Assembly: GCA_964600285.1 (NCBI GenBank)
Contig: CAZRIZ010000009.1
Coordinates: 1 to 29,479, forward strand
Source of the DNA: CAZRIZ01 sp964600285
Lineage (GTDB): Bacteria; Patescibacteriota; Saccharimonadia; Saccharimonadales; Saccharimonadaceae
Length of the DNA: 29,479 nucleotides
Direction: 5' to 3'
In this document: positions 21,728-29,479 of the stretch, in pieces
Layout: every line of letters starts with the position of its first letter
Position numbering within the stretch: position 1 is the first letter of the stretch
Program-made: the position numbers and the translations under genes
Notes under the pieces: generated by a model
What the model saw: only the letters and a program-made list of their open reading frames with translations
Told to the model about the DNA's origin: nothing
Databases searched by the model: none

Positions 21728-23896
21728 ATGAAGTCAATTAAAACAGGTTTTGCAATGCCGGCAATAATGATTGTCGGAACGGTTTTGTTTTTTATTCTAG
21801 CCTACGGGTTGAACGTAGTTTCGTCTACTCGAGGAACAATTACGGCATCTCATAACCAAATGTTAGCGCGTCAGGCCGCTGAATCTGGTATTTCTTACGC
21901 TAGAAGTTGTATTATGCAAAATAACCGTATCGTTACATGGACAGAGGACCGACCACTTAGACCAAACACTGACTGTCGAGGCGATTTAATCCCAGATTAT
22001 ACAGATGCTAAAGGCAATCTAATCAAGGCCCCGTCTCCATACTTGCTAGAAACGGACTCTTATCGAACTTATTTTGAGATTACGCCGTCAGATATTGGTG
22101 ATGAATATAAGAATGTTTCTGCGCTGGGCAAGATGGACCTTCTAAACAAGGCATCTGGAGAAACAAAAGTTGCCCTTACGCTAGATTTTAAGATGCTGGC
22201 TTATATCTCTACTAGTGTTACTTTTGACGATGTCGTGTTCGGTTCGCTCTATGTTGGCAATGGCTATAATGATTTATATTCTCGTACTGGTCAGACGTCT
22301 GGCTTTAGTAAGGCTGTTTACTTTTTCACAAAAACTCATTTGGGCAATATATCAAGCGTTGGCTATAACATGGACGGTGTCTTAACGGGCTATAAAGATA
22401 ATGTTGTGATCCCGTGGAATCAACGGCTAACGAGCGACCCAAGAGAGTACTACCATACGCCCTATAGCTTGGCGATGCCAAGTGGTTTTCGTCCGAAAAA
22501 AATCATAACTGATTTTCAGGGCAATGGTTGGATTACATTTTTCTTAGGCTACGATGGTCGAACTATTTACGGCACGGGGTCTAATATTAACTGTGACTTG
22601 GGAATCGGGTATTGCACGGGAGGCACTGGAAATGACCAGTATTCAAGACCGCCTTGGCTGACCGGTAAAGCCAAGATGGATATGTCAAATATTCCCGCTA
22701 ATGAAAAAGTAGTTGATGTTTTATACAACTCATCTACCTTTCTGCTGACTGACGCAGGCAAGGTTTATACTGCTGGTACCAGTAGTATGAGTCCTGGAAT
22801 GGGCTCATCAATATCGTCGTCAGCTAAAGTCAATAAGCCGACTCAGGTCAGGGATAGTGGCGGTAGCTCAAGTACCGCATTTCACAATCAGAAAGTAAAA
22901 CTTCTCTATACCGATAGTTATTATACAACATCCACTGGTTCAATTATGGTGGCGGTGACAGAACAAGGTAACTTATTTGCTTGGGGTCAAGGTAGCTCTA
23001 GCTCAATTTCTACGATCACTAATGTCCCTAAGATTGTCTTGTCGACTTCTAATGTGGCGGGTAAGGTGGTTGATGCTGTTACGGATGGTGCCACGATTTG
23101 GGCACTTGATGATAAGGGGCGTGTTTGGTCGGGAGGAAATAATAAGTATGGTCAGCTTGGCAGAGGCCTTAACTCCGTAAGGGAGTCAACTTTTGGACAA
23201 GTTTCCATACCGGGTAACGAGACTGTTGTAAAAATAGCAGCAGACGCTTTTAGCGTACTATTCTTAACCACTGGCGGTAATGTTTACGGGGCTGGCTTGA
23301 ACGATGTTGCTCAACTTGGTTTTCCTGCAAATACAGAAATTTGTCGCATCGCAAGGAGTAGTGGCTGGAATACTACATACGACGAGGTCCCCTGCTCTAA
23401 AACAGCTCGGCTATATCAGATTCCTACAGGAAAGATTGCTCAGGACATATTTATTGTTTCACCAGGCATAAAGCGCGATACAAGTGGTGGCTCTGCCCAT
23501 GAAAAAGAAGCTAATGATTATCGAAACAGTTTTGTTATCACTACTGAAGGTGAAGTTTACGGTGCTGGTTCTAATCGACACGGTCAGCTTGGACTTGGAG
23601 ATGCTTGTCAAGGTGAAGCTGGCTATGACGTTAACCCTGCTTCTTACAGCACGCCACAGAAAATGAACCTAGATAATAAATACAATGAATCTGGCGTACC
23701 GGGCGATGAAGAAAAGGTAGCTCGAGCTCGAGTGGTTCGATCTGGTATTGGTACTACCATTATTATTACAGACGAGAACCATGTCTTTACTGTTGGTAAC
23801 AATGCTAGTGGCCAGCTTGGTTCTGGCGACACTAGGGAATGTCACGTGCCAAAAAGGCATCGCTTCACTAACGTGTTTAAAACTTGGTATTACTAA
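21728..23896 (+). CDS. Pilin-like protein with a seven-motif RCC1 beta-propeller
   Basis: The 722-residue protein has a prepilin-type N-terminus: a short basic leader, G7-F8 cleavage site (KTGFAMP) and a hydrophobic helix to about residue 30. ASHNQMLARQAAESGISYAR follows, as in PilX-like minor pilins that sit at pilus tips. After a beta-rich linker (60-260) come seven RCC1-type motifs near 279, 346, 416, 466, 519, 610 and 686 (for example VWSGGNNKYGQLGRG, VYGAGSNRHGQLGLGD, VFTVGNNASGQLGSGD), enough for a closed seven-bladed propeller. The glutamate usual at position +5 of mature pilins is absent. No SD lies before the ATG and the upstream is AT-rich, so the transcript may be leaderless. The likely role is a tip adhesin for host or surface contact. 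Confidence 0.85.
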   Translation: MKSIKTGFAMPAIMIVGTVLFFILAYGLNVVSSTRGTITASHNQMLARQAAESGISYARSCIMQNNRIVTWTEDRPLRPNTDCRGDLIPDYTDAKGNLIKAPSPYLLETDSYRTYFEITPSDIGDEYKNVSALGKMDLLNKASGETKVALTLDFKMLAYISTSVTFDDVVFGSLYVGNGYNDLYSRTGQTSGFSKAVYFFTKTHLGNISSVGYNMDGVLTGYKDNVVIPWNQRLTSDPREYYHTPYSLAMPSGFRPKKIITDFQGNGWITFFLGYDGRTIYGTGSNINCDLGIGYCTGGTGNDQYSRPPWLTGKAKMDMSNIPANEKVVDVLYNSSTFLLTDAGKVYTAGTSSMSPGMGSSISSSAKVNKPTQVRDSGGSSSTAFHNQKVKLLYTDSYYTTSTGSIMVAVTEQGNLFAWGQGSSSSISTITNVPKIVLSTSNVAGKVVDAVTDGATIWALDDKGRVWSGGNNKYGQLGRGLNSVRESTFGQVSIPGNETVVKIAADAFSVLFLTTGGNVYGAGLNDVAQLGFPANTEICRIARSSGWNTTYDEVPCSKTARLYQIPTGKIAQDIFIVSPGIKRDTSGGSAHEKEANDYRNSFVITTEGEVYGAGSNRHGQLGLGDACQGEAGYDVNPASYSTPQKMNLDNKYNESGVPGDEEKVARARVVRSGIGTTIIITDENHVFTVGNNASGQLGSGDTRECHVPKRHRFTNVFKTWYY

Positions 23897-24098
23897 TCTT
23901 CTTAGACGATGTTAAATGCCATTTGCCACAAGTTGGGCAGTGATAACTGACTAGGTTAATGTCGGCGTGATAGATCATCTGATCTTGCGCCACAAAATCT
24001 GCTACTTGTTTTGAGGCATATTGCGTTTTATCACAAACTCCACCAAACGAAAATGGCTGATGTTTGCTAGGCTTAGTCCTGTTATTGCGCCTGGGCAT
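23877..24098 (-). CDS. Small zinc-ribbon protein
   Basis: The 73-residue basic protein has FGGVCDKTQYASKQVADFVAQ, then YHCPTCGKWHLTS. C22, C54-x2-C57 and H61 are likely metal ligands; the CPxCGxWHL ending is common in small bacterial and phage proteins of unknown role. Its start overlaps the end of the dihydrouridine synthase gene by 17 bases, suggesting co-transcription, and its end overlaps the convergent pilin-RCC1 gene by 20 bases. No terminator fits in that overlap. Confidence 0.78.
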   Translation of the reverse strand: MPRRNNRTKPSKHQPFSFGGVCDKTQYASKQVADFVAQDQMIYHADINLVSYHCPTCGKWHLTSSKKISNTKF

Positions 24099-25035
24099 AG
24101 AACTTCTCTATTATTTGTCGAACTTCGTCGGTGGATTTTGTTTGCATTAGCTTGGCGCGCAAGTCACTCGCTCCTGGAAAGTTATTAATGTAAATTTTGA
24201 AGAAGGTTTTCAGCGGTTCAAACTTTCGTGCTTGATTTTGCTGTGATTTATCAAATAAGTCCAGGTGATAAAAAAGCAAATCGATTAACTCGTTATGACT
24301 TGGCTGGTGTGAGCTAAAACAAAATGGATTAGCAAAAACACCTCGCCCAATCATTATTCCCTCGAAGCCGTGCTTGCTAGCTAACTCTAGTCCTTCTTGC
24401 CTGTCTTTAATATCACCGTTGATCATCAGCTTAGTTTTTGGGGCAATTTGGTTGCGTAGGGCGACAATTTCTGGAATTAGCTCGTAATGAGCGGCGACTT
24501 TGCTCATTTCTCGTCTAGTGCGCAAGTGAACTGTCAATAGATGGATGTCTTGTTCGAGAAGATTGCTCAGCCAATCTTTCCATTCATCGGTTTTTGAATA
24601 ACCAAGCCTGGTTTTGACACTAACTGGCAAACCACCCTCCTTAGCGGCGCTGATAATTTCATTGGCTATATCGGGTGTTTTTATTAACCCAGATCCAGCA
24701 CCGATTTTAATAACAGTTTTGTCTGGGCAACCCATGTTAATGTCGACTGACTTATAGCCGAGTTCTTTCAACCCACGCACTGTTTCGTAAAAGTTCTTTG
24801 GTTTAGTCCCCCAGATTTGGGCTATTATTGGCTGTTCACTTGGTAGAAACTCAAAACGCTCTAACGCGTTACTTCGCCCGTCCTCACTACAGTAGCTGTC
24901 GACATTAGTAAATTCGGTAAAAAATAAATCAGCTCGCCCAGCTCTGGCAACGACCTGACGAAAAATTATGTCAGTGACTGCTTCCATCGGCGCTAGCGCA
25001 AAAAATGGCTTGGGGAGTTTGCTGAATAAATTCAT
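24082..25035 (-). CDS. tRNA-dihydrouridine synthase
   Basis: The 317-residue FMN enzyme reduces uridines in the tRNA D-loop. Visible are APMEAVTDIIFRQV (14-28), VDINMGCPDKTVIKIGAGSGLI with the likely catalytic C103, SVKTRLGY, HLRTRREMSK, LMINGDIKD and GIMIGRGVFANPF, the FMN phosphate site. Length is typical for the family; the subfamily (A, B or C) is not assigned. A TAAAAT ends six bases before the ATG and no SD is present, so the mRNA is probably leaderless. The small zinc-ribbon gene follows in an overlapping frame. Confidence 0.95.
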   Translation of the reverse strand: MNLFSKLPKPFFALAPMEAVTDIIFRQVVARAGRADLFFTEFTNVDSYCSEDGRSNALERFEFLPSEQPIIAQIWGTKPKNFYETVRGLKELGYKSVDINMGCPDKTVIKIGAGSGLIKTPDIANEIISAAKEGGLPVSVKTRLGYSKTDEWKDWLSNLLEQDIHLLTVHLRTRREMSKVAAHYELIPEIVALRNQIAPKTKLMINGDIKDRQEGLELASKHGFEGIMIGRGVFANPFCFSSHQPSHNELIDLLFYHLDLFDKSQQNQARKFEPLKTFFKIYINNFPGASDLRAKLMQTKSTDEVRQIIEKFYAQAQ

Positions 25036-25072
25036 CTGCTAATTTTACAGGATTAAGCCCGTAAAAGAAAAT

Positions 25073-25098
25073 GAGCCACTCTTATTTTAGAGTGGCTC
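25073..25098 (-). terminator. Intrinsic terminator of the short GTG-start gene
   Basis: GAGCCACTC-TAAAATAA-GAGTGGCTC (perfect 9-bp stem) followed by ATTTTCTTTT on the minus strand. Its U-run overlaps the likely -35 region of the dihydrouridine synthase gene. Confidence 0.93.
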
Positions 25099-25109
25099 GG
25101 GGGTTGGGA

Positions 25110-25298
25110 TTATCCCTTTTTGCGAAATGGCCAGGCGACACCGCCTCTGCGACTGGCGCCATCAAGCAATGACTGGAAGCTCTTGTCGCCACCAGCCACA
25201 GATATGTCTCTTTTTAGGATCTCTATCTGGTGCTTCGTGGCTTTACCGTCGCGGGCGGCTTCCTGAGCTTTTCTAAGCTCTTCCGGAGATGCGTACAC
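25110..25298 (-). CDS. Short hypothetical protein with GTG start
   Basis: A 62-residue basic protein of unknown function: helical N-terminal half (SPEELRKAQEAARDGKATKHQIEILKRDIS) and a Gly/Arg-rich C-terminus ending AWPFRKKG. No known domain is recognised. AAAGGAGG stands 7 bases before the GTG, an ATG one frame away opens no useful frame, and the gene has its own promoter and a strong terminator. Expression as a separate unit is therefore likely. It could be a nucleic-acid-binding or stress-related small protein, but nothing in the sequence decides this. Confidence 0.72.
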   Translation of the reverse strand: MYASPEELRKAQEAARDGKATKHQIEILKRDISVAGGDKSFQSLLDGASRRGGVAWPFRKKG

Positions 25299-25359
25299 AT
25301 TATCCCCTCCTTTGTGAAATATTACCCAAAAGGTACTTGCCGTTTATCACAGCACTCTT

Positions 25360-25388
25360 TTTATATCAGAAATTGGCCTTAAGTACAA
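25360..25388 (-). promoter_or_regulatory. Promoter of the short GTG-start gene
   Basis: On the minus strand TTGTAC (25383-25388), a 17-base spacer and TGA-TATAAA (25360-25365). The -35 begins inside the palindrome at the end of the helicase gene. Confidence 0.7.
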
Positions 25389-25400
25389 GCTTAAGCTTGT
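25385..25400. repeat. Perfect 16-base palindrome at the helicase stop codon
   Basis: ACAAGCTTAAGCTTGT is fully self-complementary, contains the helicase stop codon and overlaps the next gene's -35. It may be a protein site or a loopless hairpin. Confidence 0.6.
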
Positions 25401-28400
25401 TGCGCATCGTTCTCAAGCAGGTATTTTTCAAATTGCTTAATCTGCGTCAGTCCAGGCCTTTGCCCAGACGAAAACTCTGGTTCGGTAAAATCGAGCGTCA
25501 TAGTTTTCTGCCAAATCACTTGAATTAAATCGTAAATTCGCTGACTTTCACCTTCGTCGAATTCTCCACTCAGGTAGTTGATTTTGCCAGTTTTATCAGG
25601 GTCGACAAACTCTAGTCGCCATTGGTTGATTTTATAACCCTCAAATCGTTTCGAGGCTATGAGCATCAAACGGTAGAAATATAGCTGTTTTAAGTTTTGA
25701 TATAAGCTAGAGTTACTTTTATCAAGAGTCGGAATTGATTTGCCAGTCTTAAAGTCAACTATAGTTACAGCCTTGTTCTTCTTGTCAATTTCTAATCGGT
25801 CAATCGTCCCATTTACCCTAGCTTCACCGATTACGACATGGCGCGAATAATAACTCTCTTCAGTCTGCACACTTATGTCTTTGTTCTGAAATATCTCTTC
25901 CCTAGCCTCGATGAAGCTCGGTAGCGATATCGTGGCGCGCTCCATTAACTCATTAAAATCCGCTTCAGTTAAATTCAGGCTTTCTAATTTTTTTCTAAAT
26001 AAATCTATTGCTAAATTGCTCGAAATCGGTTGCTCGCTATTTTGCAACCGGTCAAGCACATAATGCACGGTTGTGCCATAATGCGTGCGAATATTATAAC
26101 TACTCGGAAAGCCCAGGATCCTACTGAAGAAGTAAGCTCGTGGTCCGTTGTAAACCAAGTCGGTGTAGCTATTAAATCCAGTGGCTGACAGCTTATATCT
26201 CTCTAGTTTCGGCGTTAATATATCTGCGTATTCCAGCCGATCTTTTAGGTGACGCTCACGCCAATCGCTATAGTTGTCGAACAAGTTATTTGACAGCTGA
26301 CTTTCGTTGACCTCGATAGCAACGGCTTTATTTTCGGCAAATTTTTCTGGCAAAATATTCGTCTTCCACCCATTGTCCATTGCGATTTCCTGGAAGAAAC
26401 GCAAACGTTTATTGGGTTTGTTATTCAAATTGGCCAGCGAGTTCATTAAATAAAGGTTTGTTTTGGCGCGTGTGATGGCAACAAACAGCAAGCGAGCTTT
26501 CTCATCAAACGTTTCTCGGTCGTGGCGAATCGGCTGAAGATTGACGGGTAAAGAAATTTTATTGGAGTTAGACCTGCTACCACCCCAAGTATTATCGTTA
26601 GTTTCCAAAAGGAAAACATGCGTAAACTCTAGCCCTTTTGCGCCAAAGGCCGTCATCAAGTTGACCGCTTGACTTGATTCGGTATACGAATTAGTGCGAC
26701 CCATTTTTTCGCCAGCGTTAATATAGGCGTCAGTCAGTTCTACCAGTTGCTTTAGCGGCTGATCTTTGGTCTGTTTATGGATTAGGCCATAATTTAGGTA
26801 GTTACTGCGCAGTAAGTTAACATCTAGAATAAAGTCAACTAATTTCTTTGGTGAGCTATTCTCATAAAACTCTCGAATTGGTGATTTGTAGGCTGTCTCG
26901 GTGCCGTCTATTTTGTAAGTTAGCTCACTGTTGCCGATTAGATAGTCAAAGTTAGCTTCTAGACTGATTTGGTCGGTAATCTTGGCAAATTCCATTAGCC
27001 AATAAACAATTGGCTTCAACTCGACGAAGTCGTCTGACTCAATAATAAATTCTAGCCAAGATTTGTTATTGTCGGCTTGCCAACTTAACTTCCAGAGCAG
27101 TGGCGTATCAAGCTTCCAAATTGGATAGCTTAACACTTCAAACAACAAATCATTATGGTATTGCCGATTAGCTATGGCGCTAACTAACTTAGCTATGGCC
27201 AGAAGCAATTTTATACCTTGGTTTTCAAGCACATTCTCGCTTTTTTCGTAGCGAATTGGAATATTTAGCTTAGAAAGGTATGGCGTCAGTCCTTCCAAGT
27301 ATTTATGTTTTGGGGCTAGAACAGCCACCTCGTTCAAGTCATCGCCAGCTTCTTGTAATTCTTTAATTTTTTCAGCGACGCCAGCATATTCAGCCAGCTG
27401 ATTTGGATAATCAATACGCTCGATTTCGCAGTCCGTGATGCTTTTGTTCGAGGCGACGAGCTCTTTACTCACAACGTCTTTTAAGCGAGTTGCGATACGG
27501 TCTTCAATTTGCCCGGATATTTTTGTGGCCGTAGCTATGATATCAGCGTGTGAACGGTAATTTTCGGTTAGGTTAATTAGTGTTGTTCCCCGATAAGAAT
27601 TGTAGAAATCGAGCATGTTGGAGAATAACGCACCCTGGAAAGCATAAATTGCTTGGTCGTCATCGCCTACTGCCATGATATTTGGGCGACCTTCATTGAC
27701 TGGATTGTCGGTCAGCAGTTCAATCAGTCGGCTCTGTGCTCGGTTTGTATCTTGATATTCGTCAAGCAAGATATATAAATATTTCTCTTGCAAGTTATAT
27801 TTTAGTGCGGGATTTTTCTCGATTGTTTCGATAGTTTTTATAATCATATCACTGAAATCGTAAAGTCCGGCTTCAGTCATTTTCTGGCTGTACTCGTCAT
27901 AGATTTTTTGTAGAGTTCGCAAACGAATGTCGTTGAAGTTATCCTTAAATACGAACTCTCCGTTGTCGTTTTTTTCTAAGAATTTATTCTTCCAAGCGGT
28001 TAGCGGTTTAGTAGAGCCTTTGTCGGTTGCTCCAGCTTCGGTCAGCGCTTCGTCAATTTCAGTCAAGGCAATTTGTAGTAGTGGCGGAAATTTTTTCAAA
28101 AAAGAATCTTTGATAGCAATTTGTTTAATTGCAGTTCTCATTTGTTCAAAGTATCCTACGGCCTTGTCGTAAGATCTCGGCATGGCCTTAAAATCTGCTA
28201 ATATTGAACTCAACTTTCGGTTGAGTTGGTCAATTTGGAGCTTATTTTCATCCGCCACCGCTAGTAAATCACTTGGAGAAATAAGCGATTGTTTTAGGTC
28301 ATTAATAGTTGATATGACGTCACTTATTCGAGCGTTCTTTAGAATATTATTTTGTGGTAATTTTGCTTGAATCTCGCTAATAAAATTATTTTGCGTAATA

Positions 28401-28735
28401 AAGTCAATTACGTTATCTAAGTTCTGTTCTAAAAAGTACTCACGGTTTTGATTTATGATAGTTTGTGAAAAGCCGTGATAAGTGTTGATTTCTACTTGGT
28501 AAGCCGCTTCTTTGATTAAACTAGTAAGGCGATTACGCATATTTGTAGCGCCATTGTCTGTAAACGTTAAACACAATATGGTCTCAGCTGGCGTATCGGT
28601 AGTTTGCAGAATATGCTCTACGCAAGCCGATATCAGCTGCGTCTTACCTGTGCCTGGCCCAGCCAAAACGAGAACTGGCCCGCCTATGGCATTGATAACT
28701 TCTTGTTGTTTTTCGTTCAATTTCAGCTTACTCAT
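25391..28735 (-). CDS. UvrD/PcrA-like helicase fused to RecB-type nuclease
   Basis: The 1114-residue protein begins with the Q motif (LNEKQQEVI) and Walker A AGPGTGKT (25-32). Later come YILLDEYQDTNRAQ (motif II), AVGDDDQAIYAFQGA (III), LTENYRSH, and LLFVAITRAKTNLYLM (VI), all of superfamily 1A helicases. The C-terminal 200 residues hold a PD-(D/E)XK nuclease of the RecB/AddB type: GTTVHYVLDRL, GTIDRLEID and VTIVDFKTGKSIP, with the D and K catalytic positions present. Such proteins process double-strand breaks or degrade foreign linear DNA; a single-chain AddAB-like role is likely in a reduced genome. A -10 TATAAT ends six bases before the ATG with no SD, so the mRNA is probably leaderless. 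Confidence 0.94.
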   Translation of the reverse strand: MSKLKLNEKQQEVINAIGGPVLVLAGPGTGKTQLISACVEHILQTTDTPAETILCLTFTDNGATNMRNRLTSLIKEAAYQVEINTYHGFSQTIINQNREYFLEQNLDNVIDFITQNNFISEIQAKLPQNNILKNARISDVISTINDLKQSLISPSDLLAVADENKLQIDQLNRKLSSILADFKAMPRSYDKAVGYFEQMRTAIKQIAIKDSFLKKFPPLLQIALTEIDEALTEAGATDKGSTKPLTAWKNKFLEKNDNGEFVFKDNFNDIRLRTLQKIYDEYSQKMTEAGLYDFSDMIIKTIETIEKNPALKYNLQEKYLYILLDEYQDTNRAQSRLIELLTDNPVNEGRPNIMAVGDDDQAIYAFQGALFSNMLDFYNSYRGTTLINLTENYRSHADIIATATKISGQIEDRIATRLKDVVSKELVASNKSITDCEIERIDYPNQLAEYAGVAEKIKELQEAGDDLNEVAVLAPKHKYLEGLTPYLSKLNIPIRYEKSENVLENQGIKLLLAIAKLVSAIANRQYHNDLLFEVLSYPIWKLDTPLLWKLSWQADNNKSWLEFIIESDDFVELKPIVYWLMEFAKITDQISLEANFDYLIGNSELTYKIDGTETAYKSPIREFYENSSPKKLVDFILDVNLLRSNYLNYGLIHKQTKDQPLKQLVELTDAYINAGEKMGRTNSYTESSQAVNLMTAFGAKGLEFTHVFLLETNDNTWGGSRSNSNKISLPVNLQPIRHDRETFDEKARLLFVAITRAKTNLYLMNSLANLNNKPNKRLRFFQEIAMDNGWKTNILPEKFAENKAVAIEVNESQLSNNLFDNYSDWRERHLKDRLEYADILTPKLERYKLSATGFNSYTDLVYNGPRAYFFSRILGFPSSYNIRTHYGTTVHYVLDRLQNSEQPISSNLAIDLFRKKLESLNLTEADFNELMERATISLPSFIEAREEIFQNKDISVQTEESYYSRHVVIGEARVNGTIDRLEIDKKNKAVTIVDFKTGKSIPTLDKSNSSLYQNLKQLYFYRLMLIASKRFEGYKINQWRLEFVDPDKTGKINYLSGEFDEGESQRIYDLIQVIWQKTMTLDFTEPEFSSGQRPGLTQIKQFEKYLLENDAQQA
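28209..28227. repeat. 19-base repeat containing a hairpin, copy 2
   Basis: Identical to bases 900-918, here inside the helicase gene in a different reading frame (encoding QLNRKLSS on the minus strand). The stem extends to 8 bp (AACTCAAC/GTTGAGTT). Confidence 0.7.
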
Positions 28736-28741
28736 AGGCTA

Positions 28742-28771
28742 ATTATACTTTAAGTGGTAATATATTAACAA
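28742..28771 (-). promoter_or_regulatory. Promoter of the helicase-nuclease gene
   Basis: TTGTTA, an 18-base spacer and TATAAT (28742-28747) on the minus strand. The end of the -10 is six bases from the ATG, placing the expected start of transcription at the ATG. The gene on the other strand starts within this region. Confidence 0.65.
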
Positions 28772-29263
28772 ATGACTAATCTTGGCCAGCAAAACAAAGA
28801 TGATTTAGCTGATTTATTACTGGACGAGTTTCAGATTGATACAATGGTAGATCGTATCTTGGCTTGGAAAGTTCCCCTGTCTCGATCGACATCTACGACA
28901 ATATTTTTTAATAACAAAAACCAACTATTTGCTTACATTGCTTCACCGGCTCGCCAAACTCTGGGCGATGTGCAAAAACTGCTTTATCGCATGGGCTTGG
29001 TGGCCTATAAATTCTTACCACCAGCTAATCGACCTGACTATTTTACCGACATAGCGACCGAACATTTCCACAAAACATTTCCTAATCGCAAAGTTCAATC
29101 AGAAAATGACTTGCGATATTTCAAGACGTTAGCGTTATACAACCCTGCGCTAGTGCAAATCAAGCTAGTGAAAGATGGCGTCATAAAGTATTTCGACCCA
29201 GACAGTAAAGACCAGTGGCGCATCCTGACCAAACTAACTTATAACCGACTAGATAACTTTTAG
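28772..29263 (+). CDS. Conserved-looking hypothetical protein
   Basis: A 163-residue soluble protein without signal or membrane segments. Visible parts are an acidic helical N-terminus (DDLADLLLDEFQIDTMVDRIL), a beta strand TTIFFNNKNQLFAYI, KLLYRMGLVAYKFLPPANRPDYF, and a C-terminal strand VQIKLVKDGVIKYFDPDS. I do not recognise the family. The promoter shares the 36-base divergent space with the helicase gene; no SD is visible before the ATG, consistent with a leaderless start. tRNA-Gln follows with its own promoter. Confidence 0.8.
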   Translation: MTNLGQQNKDDLADLLLDEFQIDTMVDRILAWKVPLSRSTSTTIFFNNKNQLFAYIASPARQTLGDVQKLLYRMGLVAYKFLPPANRPDYFTDIATEHFHKTFPNRKVQSENDLRYFKTLALYNPALVQIKLVKDGVIKYFDPDSKDQWRILTKLTYNRLDNF

Positions 29264-29273
29264 TCTGGTGCAC

Positions 29274-29302
29274 TTGAGCTGAGGCTGAGGTTGGTGTATA
29301 AT
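29274..29302 (+). promoter_or_regulatory. Promoter of tRNA-Gln
   Basis: TTGAGC (29274-29279), a 17-base spacer and TATAAT (29297-29302) about 53 bases before the tRNA. Confidence 0.8.
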
Positions 29303-29355
29303 TTTGCCTAGCGTCAATTTAGGCGCATGTTTTGCACCTGTTTATTGATATGTAC

Positions 29356-29430
29356 TGGGGATTCGCCAAGTGGTAAGGCACAGGGTTTTGGTCCCTGCAT
29401 TCGGGGGTTCGAGTCCCTCATCCCCAGCCA
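29356..29430 (+). tRNA. tRNA-Gln(UUG)
   Basis: Acceptor TGGGGAT/ATCCCCA, anticodon stem CAGGG/CCCTG with loop TTTTGGT (anticodon TTG), T-arm GGGGG-TTCGAGT-CCCTC with a mismatch at its base, and an encoded CCA (29428-29430). Confidence 0.95.
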
Positions 29431-29434
29431 AGAT

Positions 29435-29462
29435 AAAATAACGACCTTTTGGTCGTTATTTT
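29435..29462 (+). terminator. Intrinsic terminator after tRNA-Gln
   Basis: AAAATAACGACC-TTTT-GGTCGTTATTTT, a perfect 12-bp stem whose right arm supplies the U-run; 4 bases past the tRNA. Confidence 0.92.
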
Positions 29463-29479
29463 ATATATGTGGGGTCTCT

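Overview
The window reads as a chromosomal piece of a Candidate Phyla Radiation bacterium, most probably Candidatus Saccharibacteria (TM7). This rests on moderate-to-low GC, compact gene packing, a prepilin with a GFAMP-type cleavage site, a MarR/MacB-FtsX pair, a RecB-nuclease-tailed UvrD helicase, several likely leaderless genes, and TGA used as a true stop (so not the UGA=Gly code of SR1/Gracilibacteria). The placement is an inference and no ribosomal marker is present. No gene-free stretch exceeds 300 bases. One run of 100 N (18556-18655) is an assembly gap.

Left part, 1-8562, all on the minus strand: the 5' part of an arylsulfotransferase-like membrane protein, a membrane-anchored XRE regulator, an SDR dehydrogenase with a strong terminator, then a four-gene surface operon (7861 down to 2685). 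The operon's first gene is a small secreted protein with a WxL-like domain. It is followed by a DUF916-like (WxL-interacting) protein carrying a LysM, a large protein with six ~95-residue repeats and its own WxL-like C-terminal domain, and a proline-rich C-terminally anchored protein with a Ca-binding-like loop. Together they look like a WxL-type surface complex adapted to a non-Firmicute. A DedA-family membrane protein lies upstream.

Middle part, 8634-14815, minus strand: six consecutive genes of unknown function. Four belong to one paralogous family (A) and two to another (B, with a predicted zinc site). Each has its own sigma70-like promoter, a strong SD and an intrinsic terminator. Each is also bracketed by a short inverted repeat (core CTATTCAG/TTATTCAG before the SD, CTGAATAG/CTGAATAA at or just after the stop). 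The outer bases of the two arms change together from gene to gene. This is the most unusual structure in the window. A MarR regulator plus MacB/FtsX-type ABC transporter operon lies just upstream, and its stop codon sits in the same motif.

Right part, 17863-29430: an interrupted membrane protein and a Nudix hydrolase separated by the assembly gap, tRNA-Gly(CCC), then an apparent operon glutaredoxin - smpB - xthA - kinase-like protein. A divergent pilin-like protein carrying a seven-motif RCC1 propeller follows, then a small zinc-ribbon protein, tRNA-dihydrouridine synthase, a short GTG-start protein with its own promoter and terminator, and the UvrD/RecB-like helicase-nuclease. A divergent hypothetical protein and tRNA-Gln(UUG) with promoter and terminator close the window.
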